This document shows, in pieces, positions 7,725 through 16,760 of a stretch of DNA of 19,540 bases. The stretch comes from Chrysochromulina tobinii (taxonomy: Eukaryota > Haptophyta > Prymnesiales > Chrysochromulinaceae), in contig JWZX01003223.1 in the NCBI GenBank assembly GCA_001275005.1, forward strand, positions 1 through 19,540, given 5' to 3'. The notes under the pieces were generated by a model, which was not told the origin of the DNA, searched no databases, and saw nothing but the letters and a program-made list of their open reading frames with translations. A program made the translations under genes and the position numbers. Every line of letters begins with the position of its first letter. The first letter of the stretch is position 1.

Positions 7725-9683
7725 TCAAAAGCACAGCTTCGAGTCGCGCCGCTTCATCGGCGTGCCGACGCCGTACCCTGGTGACAGCGCTTCCGCCTGG
7801 CTCGGAGCGCGCGTGCTGCGCGCACCAGTGAGGTCATCCGTGCCGTCGGAGAAGGCGGCCTGGAGCGCCTGCAACGCGTGTGCGATCCGCAGTCGAGTCG
7901 CAAGCATCGGCATCTTGCGCCACGTCTCGCGCTGCCCGACATCGAGGTAGCGCTGCATGATCGCCGGTGTGGGATCCGAGAGCATCCGAGCATAGTCCTT
8001 GAGGCCCAAGGGCGGGATGATCGTCACGTCCCCCATGAAGTCTTGTAAGAAGAGACCCGACCAATCGGTGTCGAGGATCAGCGGCATGATCTGAAGCTCG
8101 CGCAGCAGCGTGAGCCACTTCTTGGCATCGCTGAGCAGCAGCACGAGCACGGCGCTCAGAGCAAAGCCACCGCGCCATTCGCTCCGCCCTCGCTGTAGCC
8201 TTGAGATCGCAGGCTTGCCCGCCGTCGGCCGAAGCGCAATGAAGAGCGGCACCACGTGTGGGTTGCACTGCGAGGCGACTGTGAACGAGACGCCAAAGTG
8301 CTGTGCGAGCTGCTCGCGGGGAGTATCGTGGACAATGGATCCGTCTCGCCACTCGGCGCCGGCGCTTCCGCTGCCGGGGCTGCCGCTGCCGGGCGCCGCC
8401 GCATTCGGCGCCTCAGTCGAGGAGGGGACGACCCAGGGTCTGAGCCTACCATCACTCGCCTTGCACACGAGACGCTGGGCAGGGATGAGGAAAGGCATCG
8501 CCACGGTCGCGAGCACCGCCGACGCCACCGTCACGTCGGGGGCCGAGAGGCGAGAGAGCACGAGAGGAGGCTCGTGCCGCCGCCGCGCCGTGACGGTCAC
8601 GCAGAGCTCACGCCCCGTCAGCTCAAAAGCTTCCTGGAAGGTCAGATCGGGATGCCTCGCCTGGTTGCACAGCGCCTCGATCTTCGGCTTCCATTGCGCG
8701 GCGTCGTAGAGCGTTCCACTCGTGAGGAAGCGCCGTATGGTGACCCAGCGTGGCTCCTCAAAGCTTGTGAGGAGCTGCGACAGCTGCGACGCGGTCAACA
8801 GCTCGACGAGCTCCTGGTCCGTGTGTGTGCACAGCGTGGCGCCCACGACGGCACCCGCGCTCGTGCCGCAGATCAAGCTTGGGAGCAGCCGCTGCTCGAA
8901 GAGAGCACGCGCGACGCCCCACGAGAAGTTGGCGAGGCCACCGCCGCCGCTGAGCGCCAGGCACGTGCGCCCGAAGATGCGCTGCGATCGATGGAGGAAG
9001 CTGCGCACGCGCTCGTCGAAGAGCGGATCGGAGCCCAGGTGAGATTGCACCTCGGCGAGCGAGGCGACAACCTCGTCCACGTACTTTTCGATCAGAAGCT
9101 TGGTGCCAGCATGGCAGTGGGCGTAGAGAGCCTCGTTGTCGATACCACTGAACGACTTGCGCACGCAGGTACCGAGCGCGCCTAGGAGCGCCTCCATGTC
9201 ACCAGCGTCGCGTGCTGAGCGCAGACGCTCAAACGTGGTCCGCACCAGAATCGCATTGTACATGGGGTCCTCCGCCGTGAACCGCCATTGATTACACTCA
9301 TCCGACTCGCGATCGAGTTGCCGCCCCGCTGCCTCATATTCTGTCCACGTGTGTGCTGCCTTGAGTCGAGCGAGAAGGTCCTTCTTGAGACCACCCGCAC
9401 GAAACCGAGCCACGAGTTCGTCCCACAAGCCCATGAGAGCCACGAGCAAAGCGACAGCACTCAGCTCCACCGTGACATGAACCACACTGATGAGTAGCAA
9501 AGGCCAACGGAGAATGCGGTGAGAACCGAAGAGCGTGCATAGCAAAATAAGCAGCACAGCTGTAGAGAAGGATACGGCTAATGGCGAGAGAGTGTGCACA
9601 ATCGGACCGAACGCGAACATGGGCAGCCCCATGACCCAGTGAATGTCATCCTGCACTACCTCGAGCCTAGTGTACCCGGACAT
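7725..9683 (-). CDS. Patatin-like triacylglycerol lipase (SDP1/Tgl-type)
   Basis: This 652-residue protein begins at ATG 9683; the frame extends 15 codons upstream to a GTG, but the ATG is preferred. Residues about 25-50 and 60-85 are strongly hydrophobic membrane segments. A WTEYEAAGRQLD region resembles the N-terminal domain of SDP1/Tgl lipases. The patatin domain has the glycine-rich oxyanion loop LSGGGGLANF (about 244-253), the nucleophile elbow GTSAG (Ser about 275) and the catalytic Asp in RDGS (Asp about 447). The conserved FTVASQCNPHVVPLF follows. The family hydrolyses triacylglycerol at lipid droplets, so a role in storage-lipid turnover is inferred. A Gly/Ser/Pro-rich insert precedes the catalytic Asp. 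A later hydrophobic stretch (GFALSAVLVLLLS) may touch the membrane. No intron is needed. The tail ends RDSKLCF. Confidence 0.85.
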   Translation of the reverse strand: MSGYTRLEVVQDDIHWVMGLPMFAFGPIVHTLSPLAVSFSTAVLLILLCTLFGSHRILRWPLLLISVVHVTVELSAVALLVALMGLWDELVARFRAGGLKKDLLARLKAAHTWTEYEAAGRQLDRESDECNQWRFTAEDPMYNAILVRTTFERLRSARDAGDMEALLGALGTCVRKSFSGIDNEALYAHCHAGTKLLIEKYVDEVVASLAEVQSHLGSDPLFDERVRSFLHRSQRIFGRTCLALSGGGGLANFSWGVARALFEQRLLPSLICGTSAGAVVGATLCTHTDQELVELLTASQLSQLLTSFEEPRWVTIRRFLTSGTLYDAAQWKPKIEALCNQARHPDLTFQEAFELTGRELCVTVTARRRHEPPLVLSRLSAPDVTVASAVLATVAMPFLIPAQRLVCKASDGRLRPWVVPSSTEAPNAAAPGSGSPGSGSAGAEWRDGSIVHDTPREQLAQHFGVSFTVASQCNPHVVPLFIALRPTAGKPAISRLQRGRSEWRGGFALSAVLVLLLSDAKKWLTLLRELQIMPLILDTDWSGLFLQDFMGDVTIIPPLGLKDYARMLSDPTPAIMQRYLDVGQRETWRKMPMLATRLRIAHALQALQAAFSDGTDDLTGARSTRAPSQAEALSPGYGVGTPMKRRDSKLCF

Positions 9684-9983
9684 GAAGAAAGGAGTGAGCG
9701 CAGCTGGATTCGCACAAGCACAGCGCACAGTCTCGTCGCGGCACCTCGCGTTTCCTCGCCAGCACAGACCGCGCGCTTCGTCACACAGATCGATGTGTGA
9801 ATGTGAATATGTGTAAGTGTGAACGTTAACATGACAGACGCGAAAAACGGTGCGACTTCTAGCACACAGAAGAGAAAACGTATATGAAACCTTCTTAAAG
9901 TCGAGTCCGTGAATGTCCTGTCCAGCGTGTGGGTTTGTATGAGGACCCTAAAATTCGTACAGCTTACCGCTAAGGTATCTATT
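9684..9983. other. Spacer between lipase and sulfotransferase genes
   Basis: This interval separates two minus-strand genes and should carry the 3' UTR of the sulfotransferase and the promoter/5' UTR of the lipase. It has a TG-rich stretch (about 9793-9822, with repeated TGTGAA/TGTGTAA) and a lower GC content than the genes. No TATA box or other element could be assigned. Confidence 0.4.
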
Positions 9984-11243
9984 TTACACACGAGCGGAGT
10001 TTCGAGTGGTATTTCCTCGTGCACGCAAGTACTTGTGCCGCTCCTCATGCACGCAGCTGGTCGCATTGACCACGTTCGCCAGCTGCGTCGCGGCGAGTTC
10101 CATGGCTTCAGCATGCACCGCGTCGTCGCATGCAGCAGCGGCCGTGCGAACGTCCGCCTGCGTGCTCGCGTTGAGCGTGTGCCACGTCCACACGCGATGC
10201 TGACTCGTGGTCGTGGCGGTGCAGTCGGTGCATGTGGGCTTGCTGCGGATGAAGCCGAGGCTCACGTTGCCGTGCCTGGACATGCGGCGCAGCGCATGTG
10301 TCACCGTGCGCTCGGGCGGCAAGCGGAGCAGTGCCTCCGCCGCCAGGAAGACTGATGGATTCAGACACGCCGTGAGACCCACATAGTCAAAGCGCTTCAA
10401 ATTGGCACGTGCGAGCTCGGCGCGACTCGCGTCGCACCCGCAACGTAACTCGCGTCGCCGCCGCGTCGCACTCGCCTCGAGATGCCCCTTGCCCGCGGCC
10501 CAGCAATCCGGCTGCACGAAGCTCGACGTCAATAGGCCGCGCACCGACGCTAGGTACTGTGGAAATGGGATCACAAGGCCTTCGCGCAGCCGCGGCGGCC
10601 ACATGTGGTAATTGCTAAAGTAGAGGTCGATGGGATCGCGGCTGAGCGTGAGCGCGGAGCACGTGCCACCGCGCTTCACGTACAGTCGACGCAGCTGCGC
10701 CAACCTCGGCAGCACCTCGAGCACAAAGTGCTTCTCCGTGATGCCGTGGAACTCGACCGCGAGACGGCCGGCGCTCTGCCATTCGATTCTCAGCGGATTG
10801 ATGCCTCCCGCCTTGACGGCAGGTTTGCTAGACCCGTACTGCTTCGAGCACTCTCTCACGTGTTTGCGGCACGTGGCCGTGTCGGCAAACAGGCTGCCGA
10901 ATTGCAGGCACATGAAGCAGTGCGCCTCGTAGTACCGTACGTAGCCGTCCAACCGCTTCGGCAGCCCGGACGCCCGTACGCCAGCGTTACGAAGCAGCCA
11001 CACGCGCATCGTGGAGCCACCCGTCTTGGGTACATGGTAGAAGAGCAGCAGACTCGGAGGCGCCATCAGTTGCCCCTTGCATGCATTGACGCCGCCAGGC
11101 TGTGAAGAACGTAAAACTTGAGCAGCGCTGTTTCGGCGTGTCCGCCGCAAGAAATCGAGAAGCGCGATCTTTTGGGTGTATGGCCATTCTTCGAGCTGTT
11201 CCGAAGCATGCATGGACGTTACGGCTGCCAGAGTATCAAACAT
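9984..11243 (-). CDS. P-loop sulfotransferase family protein
   Basis: From ATG 11243 the protein has 419 residues. FYHVPKTGGSTMRVWLL (about residues 68-84) is the 5'-phosphosulfate-binding loop of PAPS-dependent sulfotransferases (PKTGGST at about 72-78). TLSRDPIDLYFSNYH (from about 200) matches the 3'-phosphate-binding motif, with Arg and Ser in the expected places. Many Cys residues (for example CFMCLQ, CRKHVREC, CGCDAS, TCTDCTA) suggest a disulfide-rich lumenal domain. By family, it would move sulfate from PAPS to a glycan or other acceptor in the Golgi. The acceptor is unknown. No clear membrane anchor is visible from this start. The open frame extends upstream to 11351 without an ATG, and a strong donor at 11333 suggests an intron 11333-11100; in that case the true 5' end lies elsewhere. 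Confidence 0.75.
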   Translation of the reverse strand: MFDTLAAVTSMHASEQLEEWPYTQKIALLDFLRRTRRNSAAQVLRSSQPGGVNACKGQLMAPPSLLLFYHVPKTGGSTMRVWLLRNAGVRASGLPKRLDGYVRYYEAHCFMCLQFGSLFADTATCRKHVRECSKQYGSSKPAVKAGGINPLRIEWQSAGRLAVEFHGITEKHFVLEVLPRLAQLRRLYVKRGGTCSALTLSRDPIDLYFSNYHMWPPRLREGLVIPFPQYLASVRGLLTSSFVQPDCWAAGKGHLEASATRRRRELRCGCDASRAELARANLKRFDYVGLTACLNPSVFLAAEALLRLPPERTVTHALRRMSRHGNVSLGFIRSKPTCTDCTATTTSQHRVWTWHTLNASTQADVRTAAAACDDAVHAEAMELAATQLANVVNATSCVHEERHKYLRARGNTTRNSARV

Positions 11244-11333
11244 TTGCCAGCACGATCTTCTGTTTTGATTCTCTGGCACAGTCCAGTCGCGCAAGCAAGC
11301 AAGCAGACGGAGCGGCGCGGCGCGGCTTCTTAC
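11100..11333 (-). other. Possible 5' intron of the sulfotransferase gene
   Basis: On the minus strand, GGAAG|GTAAGAAG at 11333 is a near-ideal donor and TTCTTCACAG|CCTGG at 11100 a good pyrimidine-rich acceptor. The 234-nt interval is a multiple of three, so both the spliced and unspliced forms keep the sulfotransferase frame. Splicing would join LFRK to PGGVNACKG. The upstream part lacks an ATG before a stop, so another 5' exon would be needed. It does not duplicate the following exon. Confidence 0.35.
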
Positions 11334-11388
11334 CTTCCTAAACAAGCGCAACTCGTCGCGCGCGCGCAGACCGCAACCGGGATCACCA

Positions 11389-14300
11389 ATGCTCGATTCC
11401 TTAGATGGCCATCATGGACAGCAGCAGCCCGTGCAACAGCTGCTAGGGACTCAACAAGCGGTGCCGTCGCCTCGCGCACCTCGTGTGCGCTCACGTGCTC
11501 CAGCTGTGTCGCCACGCGTGCGCGTTCTTGTGGGCTCCTCAAAGCTATGGCGTCAAGAATTCAATGTGTTGCAGCAGTCGCCAACGTGCGCCAAACTTCG
11601 CACTGATGCGAATACCGTGCATTCCAATGGGCCATACCATCCGAGCGGCACCCCGACAGAGGCGGAGCTCCAGCTACATGTAAGAGCAATGTCCACCATG
11701 TGGCACCACGTCCTGGCCGTCCCACATCTACCCATCGATGAAGCGCTCGCCTCTTCACCATCAGGCCTTGCCCTCCAGGCTAGGCAGGTTGGGCGGGCTG
11801 CAGGGCAGGTGACGTGGCAGAATGCGCAGAAGGACGAGCAGTGGCTGCCAAATCCGGACGACGCTCGACGGCTGCGCCAGAGCGTGCGAAGCCGCGTCGC
11901 CGCCGCTGCGCGTGCGGGCCACCCGCTTTTCTGGAGCGCGGATGCAGAGGACGTCGAGGATGAGCACGGCGACGAGGAAGAACGACGCGAAGAAAGCCCA
12001 AGGCCGCCATTGAGCCCTACCAGCCCTACCAGCCTTACCAGCCCGAGAGCGCATTCGAGCTTCAGACCGATCAGGGCGCCATCGAGCCCCGCAAGCCATC
12101 TCTCGAGTCCTTCAACCCAAAGGGGGGGCGACGCCGCCGTGGGGCTGGCAGAATACCAATCGACTCGAGGGGCACTTGTTCGAGAAGTATAGGCCAGCCA
12201 GCGCTCCAGCTGCCCGCACCAGCTGCACCGTCCAGCAACGGGTTGCTAGCGCACCGTCCACTCATCGGCAGACGCTCTCTGCTCATGTCTCTGCTCGGCC
12301 CGCCTCCGCTCGCACTGGCAGCTCCCCCGCTCGCACCTACAAACCCTGGCCGATAGCGCCATCTTCGCCCACACTGGTCGATCTGGACGCCATACTGACC
12401 CTCAACCCTCCGGCTGCAGCTGACGCCTTCGCATCCTCAGAGATGAGATCGTTACTTGACTTCGAACCTCCCACCGCGCCCGACAGCAGCGTTGTTCCAA
12501 GGGACGCTTTGCCTGCGGCGAGGGCAGAAGCGAGGGCGGGTACCGGTAGGGCTGCAGCTGCCGTTACAGCTGCCGCGAACGGCACAGGTGGATGTGGCGC
12601 CGCACGATCTGTGCCTTCATGGTCGCCCCTTCCAAGTGGGGCTCCTTCATGGTCGCCCCTTCCTATTGGGGCTCCGCCAAAGTCGGCGAGCCAACCATCG
12701 CCGGCGCCGCGGTTGTTCGCGGCCCCAACGAAATCCTCGCTGTGGAAGAGCACGCGCACTGCGAGGATGGTCGACGTGTTCGTGAGATCTGGTACCCCCC
12801 CGAGGGGCTTCCTCTCCAAATTGCGTGGAGGCGAGTCGCTCCTTGCGCGCGCGCAAGCACGCGAGGAGGTCATGGATCTCTTCAAGCGTTCTGACTACGT
12901 GACAGCTGCGCACGCGACGCGAGTCTACCAGGCTCTCGAAGCTTTCTCCGAGAAATTTGAGCGCCGCTCCGTCGGAGTGCACAGCGCACTAGCCACGCTC
13001 CGCGGCCACGGACACATCCACGAGCGCCAGCGTGCTTTTGGCGCGCTTCTGCGCGAGCTGCAGCGGATGCGCTTCGTTATGGAGGAGGAGGCTCTCGAGA
13101 TCATCACAGCGAGCGTGGCCGTCGAGGAGGTGTTTGAGAAGAAGGCGGCGTTCAAGGCTTGGTCGGTGGACGACTCGGTTTGGAAGGCGCGCAAGAACTG
13201 GTGCGATGGGCGCGCCTTGTACGAAATGGACGACCTCTTCGAGGCGGCCTTTCGTAGCGACTGGAGCTCTGCGACCGCCTCACCCGCGCTCGCGCTGTAC
13301 AAGAAGGAGTCGACATCGACCGACGAGGCTGGTGCTGACGCGCTCTCCGAGCTCGCCGAGGTGATGTGGAAGCACTTTCGGCTCTTCCTACAGCTCTTCG
13401 ATTGGTATTCGATGTGGTGGGCGGGCCAGGTTGTCCCGAACAATGTGTTCCGTATCGGCAAGCAGGCCTTTAAGCGTCTCATTGAGGAGTTAGGCGTCGT
13501 CAAGAAGGGGTCGCAGACGCTCACAGCCAACACCTTCGAGCAAGTCTTCTTGCAGGTCACAGCCGTCCAGGAGAAGGCCTCTAACGAGGGCGGCGAGGCG
13601 GTGGCGCCCGCGCTCAACCGTATGGAGACGCTGCAGTGCCTTGTACGCATCGCCGACTTGGTCTTTCTACGGACGGGCGAGGTCGGCACGCTAACGCAGG
13701 CGTGCGACAAGCTACTGAGCGAGAATGTGGCACGCGTTGTCGCCAAAGATTTCCGCTTCAGCACACGGCCAAACCTGTACGGGAACGCGTTCCGCAAGCT
13801 CAACTGCTACGAAAAGGGCACCTCCGACGCCATCCTCGAGAACATGACGACGCTCAAGAGCATCTTTAATCAGTACTGCTACTCGGACAAGGATGGAGTC
13901 GACAATGAGCTTCGCACCTCGATGTCCTTCGAAGAGTACAACGTGTTCGTGCGCGACTTCGACATCTGTGACCATCTGTTCACGCCGCGCGATGCAACGC
14001 TTGCGTTTGTGTGGGCGCGACTGCGCGTTATCGACGACGGCAAGTCGAAGCGAAGTCGAGCTCGCCTGTCCAACCTGAGCTTTGAATGCTTCTTCGAGGT
14101 GCTCTGCCGCATCGCGATGATGAAGGTGCTGCCCACGGACATGGAGCTGGGCTATGCTGAGCAAGAGGATGCCGCCAACTTCTTCGCCTCGCTCGCAGCT
14201 GAGAGCAGCCCAACAAACGATGTGCTGCGCAAGTGGCGTGATGAACACAGGGAGACTTGGGACGTCGACTGGGAAGATGAGGACTACGACCCGCGCCAAC

Positions 14301-14488
14301 CGTGCAACCGGGCGTTCGCGCACCTGCTCGAGCTCCTCGTCTACACCGTCGAGAGCTTTTACCTCGAGAGCCTTGGCGAAATCGGCGGCGGCGGTAAGGG
14401 CGTCAAGGTGGCCGCGTACGTGCCCACAGTCCAGCTTACTGCCAAGAAGGTTGAAAAGTTCTACCTCTCGAAAAACAGGAAAAGGTAA
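11389..14488 (+). CDS. Uncharacterised protein with degenerate EF-hand-like segments; frame broken near its N-terminus
   Basis: The main open part, about 12128-14488, encodes over 780 residues with no known enzyme domain. After a Ser/Pro/Ala-rich start with RPASAP and RPASAR motifs comes a helical region (about 12760-13860). Near the C-terminus are two EF-hand-like units. One is LKSIFNQYCYSDKDGVDNE followed by MSFEEYNVFVRDFD; the other is the helix LAFVWARLRVIDDGKSKRS followed by LSFECFFEVLCRIAMM. The upstream part starts at ATG 11389 (Gln/Pro-rich, then WQNAQKDEQWLPNPDD). Protein-like text passes through three frames between about 11990 and 12130. RPASAP-type motifs are frequent in flagellar proteins of protists, so a cytoskeletal or flagellar role is a weak inference. 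If the upstream part is separate, the first in-frame ATG is 12443. Stop TAA at 14486-14488. Confidence 0.65.
11985..12130 (+). other. Region of two apparent reading-frame breaks
   Basis: Up to about 11990 the frame of ATG 11389 looks coding (acidic, EDVEDEHGDEEERREE). From about 12000 a second frame reads AAIEPYQPYQPYQPESAFEL and on to PSLESFNPKGG. After the seven-G run at 12122-12128 a third frame reads TPPWGWQNTNRLEGHLFEKY. Each change equals one missing base. Likely causes are assembly errors in homopolymers; less likely a short unrecognised intron, programmed slippage or a decayed allele. Confidence 0.4.
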
Positions 14489-14648
14489 GGAAAAGGGACT
14501 TTTGAGGTGATTGTAAGGTGATTGCCGTGCCCTTATTAAGAGTCGCGAGAATGGTGACCACGTGTGAGGAGGGCGCTCATAAAAGTTGTGCATGCATTGC
14601 ATTTTCGTGACGAAGTTGAAATGTTGAACAGAAGGACTCAAGGTGTCA
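14489..14648. other. Short intergenic spacer
   Basis: This spacer lies between the stop of the EF-hand-like gene and the first ATG of the LRR gene. It contains two copies of GTGATTG (about 14508 and 14518) and a TGTAA at about 14512. TGTAA resembles a green-algal polyadenylation signal, but it is not consistently present after the other genes, so no claim is made. Confidence 0.3.
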
Positions 14649-16135
14649 ATGCGGTTCACGCTCCAGACCACGAGCAGCCCGACGGAGCTCTACTTCGAAG
14701 ATCTCTTGACCGCACTGGCGCGGAGGCCCACAGCAGACACCCTCGCAAAGGAATTACGGCGAGACCGCATCAAGTCGGGCTTGCATGTCCCAGCGGTTTA
14801 GATCGTACACAATTGAATGGCAAATTCATCTGCATGGTGCATGGAGACGGCGCGCTCTTCCGCAAGGGCTATGCAAAGGCCGCCAAGCAGGAGGAGATCG
14901 ACGAGCCGCCAGTGCACACAAACCTCTTGCTCGTCACAACGGAGAGCACTCCCTTCAGCCCACCCGGTGATGAAGGCATCCAAAGAGTGGCCAACGCCAT
15001 CGTGAGTGGCACAGTGTCGCTCACATCGCTCAGCCTCGTCGAGGCCGGCATGGGCGAGCATGGCGCGCTGGCGCTGGCGGCGGCACTGCCCAGCCGCCCC
15101 TCGCTCACGCGATTAGATCTCACCGGCAATCGCGACATGGGTGCTACCGGCGGCGCGGCGCTTGCCGCTGCTGTGCTCACGCCGGGGCGGAGCTCTCTGC
15201 TTCAGAGCTTGAGCTTATACGACACGCGCCTCGGCCTTGTTGGCATTCAGGCCATCGCCAAGGCTCTACGCAAGAACCGCTCATTGCTCCATCTCGATGC
15301 GTGCAGTAACAGGCTCGGAGTCGAAGGTGCCCAGTGCCTGGCTGAGGCGCTGAACGATCCCAACGACGATGTCGGTGCGTACGAGGACAAGATCGGGCTG
15401 GCGCAGCGGATGCATGCGCCCGAGCCGGAGGATCTGTTGGACATTAATTGGACGCTCGAGAACCTCGAGCTGGGGAACAACCAGCTCGGCAATGCAGGCG
15501 GCATTGCGTTCGCCTCCGTCCTCAAGCACAGTCGCCACCTGAGAGCCTTGAGCCTCTATTCGAATGGAATCGGGAGTCCAGGCGCGAAGGAGTTGTGCAG
15601 CGCGCTCGGGCGGGACGATGCGTCCTTGCGCAGCCTCGACCTGCAAGATAATCCGCTGGGTGAGCGCGGCGCACGGGACGTCGGGATCATGCTACGCAAG
15701 AACGCATCGCTCACATCGCTCGTCATCTCCGGCCGCCATATCGGCGAGGGGGGCGTGACCGCTCTCAGCTTTGCGCTGAGCGAGAGCAACCGAACGCTCG
15801 CACGCCTCGACCTCTCGAGCTGGCTGCCCCGTGCGGGCGACTCGCACCTCCTCGAAGATCAGCGGCCCCGAAAATTTGGCGAGCGGGGCGGCATGGCGCT
15901 CGGCGACGTGCTTGCGAACAACTCGGGGCTTCAGCATCTCAACTTGGAGGGCAACGCGCTCGGCGACGCGGGCGCTCGCAAGATGCTCGAGGGGCTGCGC
16001 AAGCATCGCGGGACACTGCTCACCCTGAGCGGACTGACCGACGGACAAGAGCTGAGTCCGCAGGGCCAGGCAGAGGTTGAAGCAGCACTCGAAAAGTACC
16101 TCGGGCTGCGGCCACGCAGCGGCGCAGAACCGTAA
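14649..16135 (+). CDS. Ribonuclease-inhibitor-type leucine-rich repeat protein
   Basis: The body (about 14867-16135) carries roughly eight LRRs of the form LxxLxLxxNxLGxxGAxxLAxAL, as in LRSLDLQDNPLGERGARDVG and LQHLNLEGNALGDAGARKML. They form a curved alpha/beta solenoid used for protein binding; no NACHT, kinase or other effector domain is seen. Start choice: the body frame extends upstream only to a GTG at 14564 with poor coding quality. ATG 14649, in another frame, gives MRFTLQTTSSPTELYFEDLL, LTALARRPTADTLAKELR and so on to a TAG at 14799-14801, which looks like a genuine N-terminus. Joining the two needs an intron; 14796-14866 (GT-AG, 71 nt, phase 0) fits. A frameshift in the 14799-14830 region is the alternative. 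The partner and role are unknown. Confidence 0.75.
14796..14866 (+). other. Candidate 71-nt intron in the LRR gene
   Basis: It starts GTTTAG just before the in-frame stop of the N-terminal exon and ends CTCTTCCGCAAG. Removal joins LHVPA to GYAKAAKQEE in the LRR frame with phase 0. The donor is weak, and the part removed (VHGDGALFRK) itself looks protein-like, so a sequencing frameshift is a real alternative. Confidence 0.35.
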
Positions 16136-16760
16136 TCATGTTCACACACGTCGGATCCCCCCCCCTAAGTAACCCCGCCCCTCGGCAGAGGTGAGACCCT
16201 GTAACCCCCACCCCCTACCCCACCCCCCGCTGGCCCGCTCGCCGCTGGCAGAGGTGCTGAGCCAATCGACTGAGCCAATAGTTACACCCCCGCCTGCGCC
16301 TCGCGCGTCGCGGCCCGAGAAGCAAGAACCCGCTAGTACTGTACCCCGGTCCCCGCCTGCGCCGCCCGGTTTTAGCCCCCAACCCCTGGCAGAGTGAGAG
16401 CCATCGCGGGCAGTCATATCCAGTAAACAATGGTGCCGAGGTGGGCTTGCCGACCGGACACACTGTCGACCGCTGTCCCCCGCACGTTGACGTTCACTCT
16501 ATGACGTTCCCGAAGAGCAAGAGCCGGGAGAGGGGGCAGAGCGAGCTGTCCGGTCGCCAATAGCAATATATTCTTTCCTAGCGCTCTGAGCCATTTGCCT
16601 AGTCCCTCGGAGACTGCATGCATGCAGGTTCCCGACTTTTCCTAATTAAGTAATTGACTTGACTTGACTTCCTAAAAGAACCTCGACTGCTCGACCACAG
16701 CGACACTCACTTACGACACTAACGACAACGACACTCTTCCGAAGTTTACCAAGGGTGGGT
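16136..16760. other. C-rich intergenic spacer
   Basis: About 625 bp between the LRR and GT92-like genes without a supported gene. It has dense C-runs on the plus strand (16157-16165, 16205-16229), three GGCAGAG-containing repeats (about 16182, 16246, 16388), two GAGCCAAT boxes (about 16259 and 16271), and related CCCCGCCTGCGCC segments (about 16289 and 16351). A TTGACT-type triplet repeat lies at 16654-16670 and CGACAC-like repeats in the presumed 5' UTR of the next gene. The CCAAT boxes are too far from the next start to call as promoter elements. Confidence 0.5.
16205..16229 (-). repeat. Potential G-quadruplex motif
   Basis: The minus strand reads as four G-runs of four to six bases separated by T, TA and T (GGGGGGTGGGGTAGGGGGTG, then GGGG). 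It lies about 70-95 bp after the LRR stop codon and satisfies the usual quadruplex pattern. The plus strand, and a plus-strand transcript, would be C-rich instead. Confidence 0.6.

Noticed and set aside
8256-9185. 309-codon plus-strand open frame
   Set aside because: It is antisense to the patatin domain, whose catalytic motifs on the minus strand are clear.
11953-11996. 44-nt GT-AG intron that would join two of the three frames
   Set aside because: It fits the frame arithmetic, but it is very short and purine-rich with no pyrimidine tract, unlike the other introns here.
12120-12130. Programmed -1 frameshift at the seven-G run
   Set aside because: A single slip would not explain the second break about 130 bp upstream, no stimulatory structure is evident, and similar breaks in other genes point to assembly indels.
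12107-12151. 45-nt GT-AG intron across the G-run
   Set aside because: Its length is a multiple of three, so it does not produce the required frame change.
13712-14671. 319-codon minus-strand open frame
   Set aside because: It is antisense to the EF-hand-like part of the 11389-14488 gene and has no family features.
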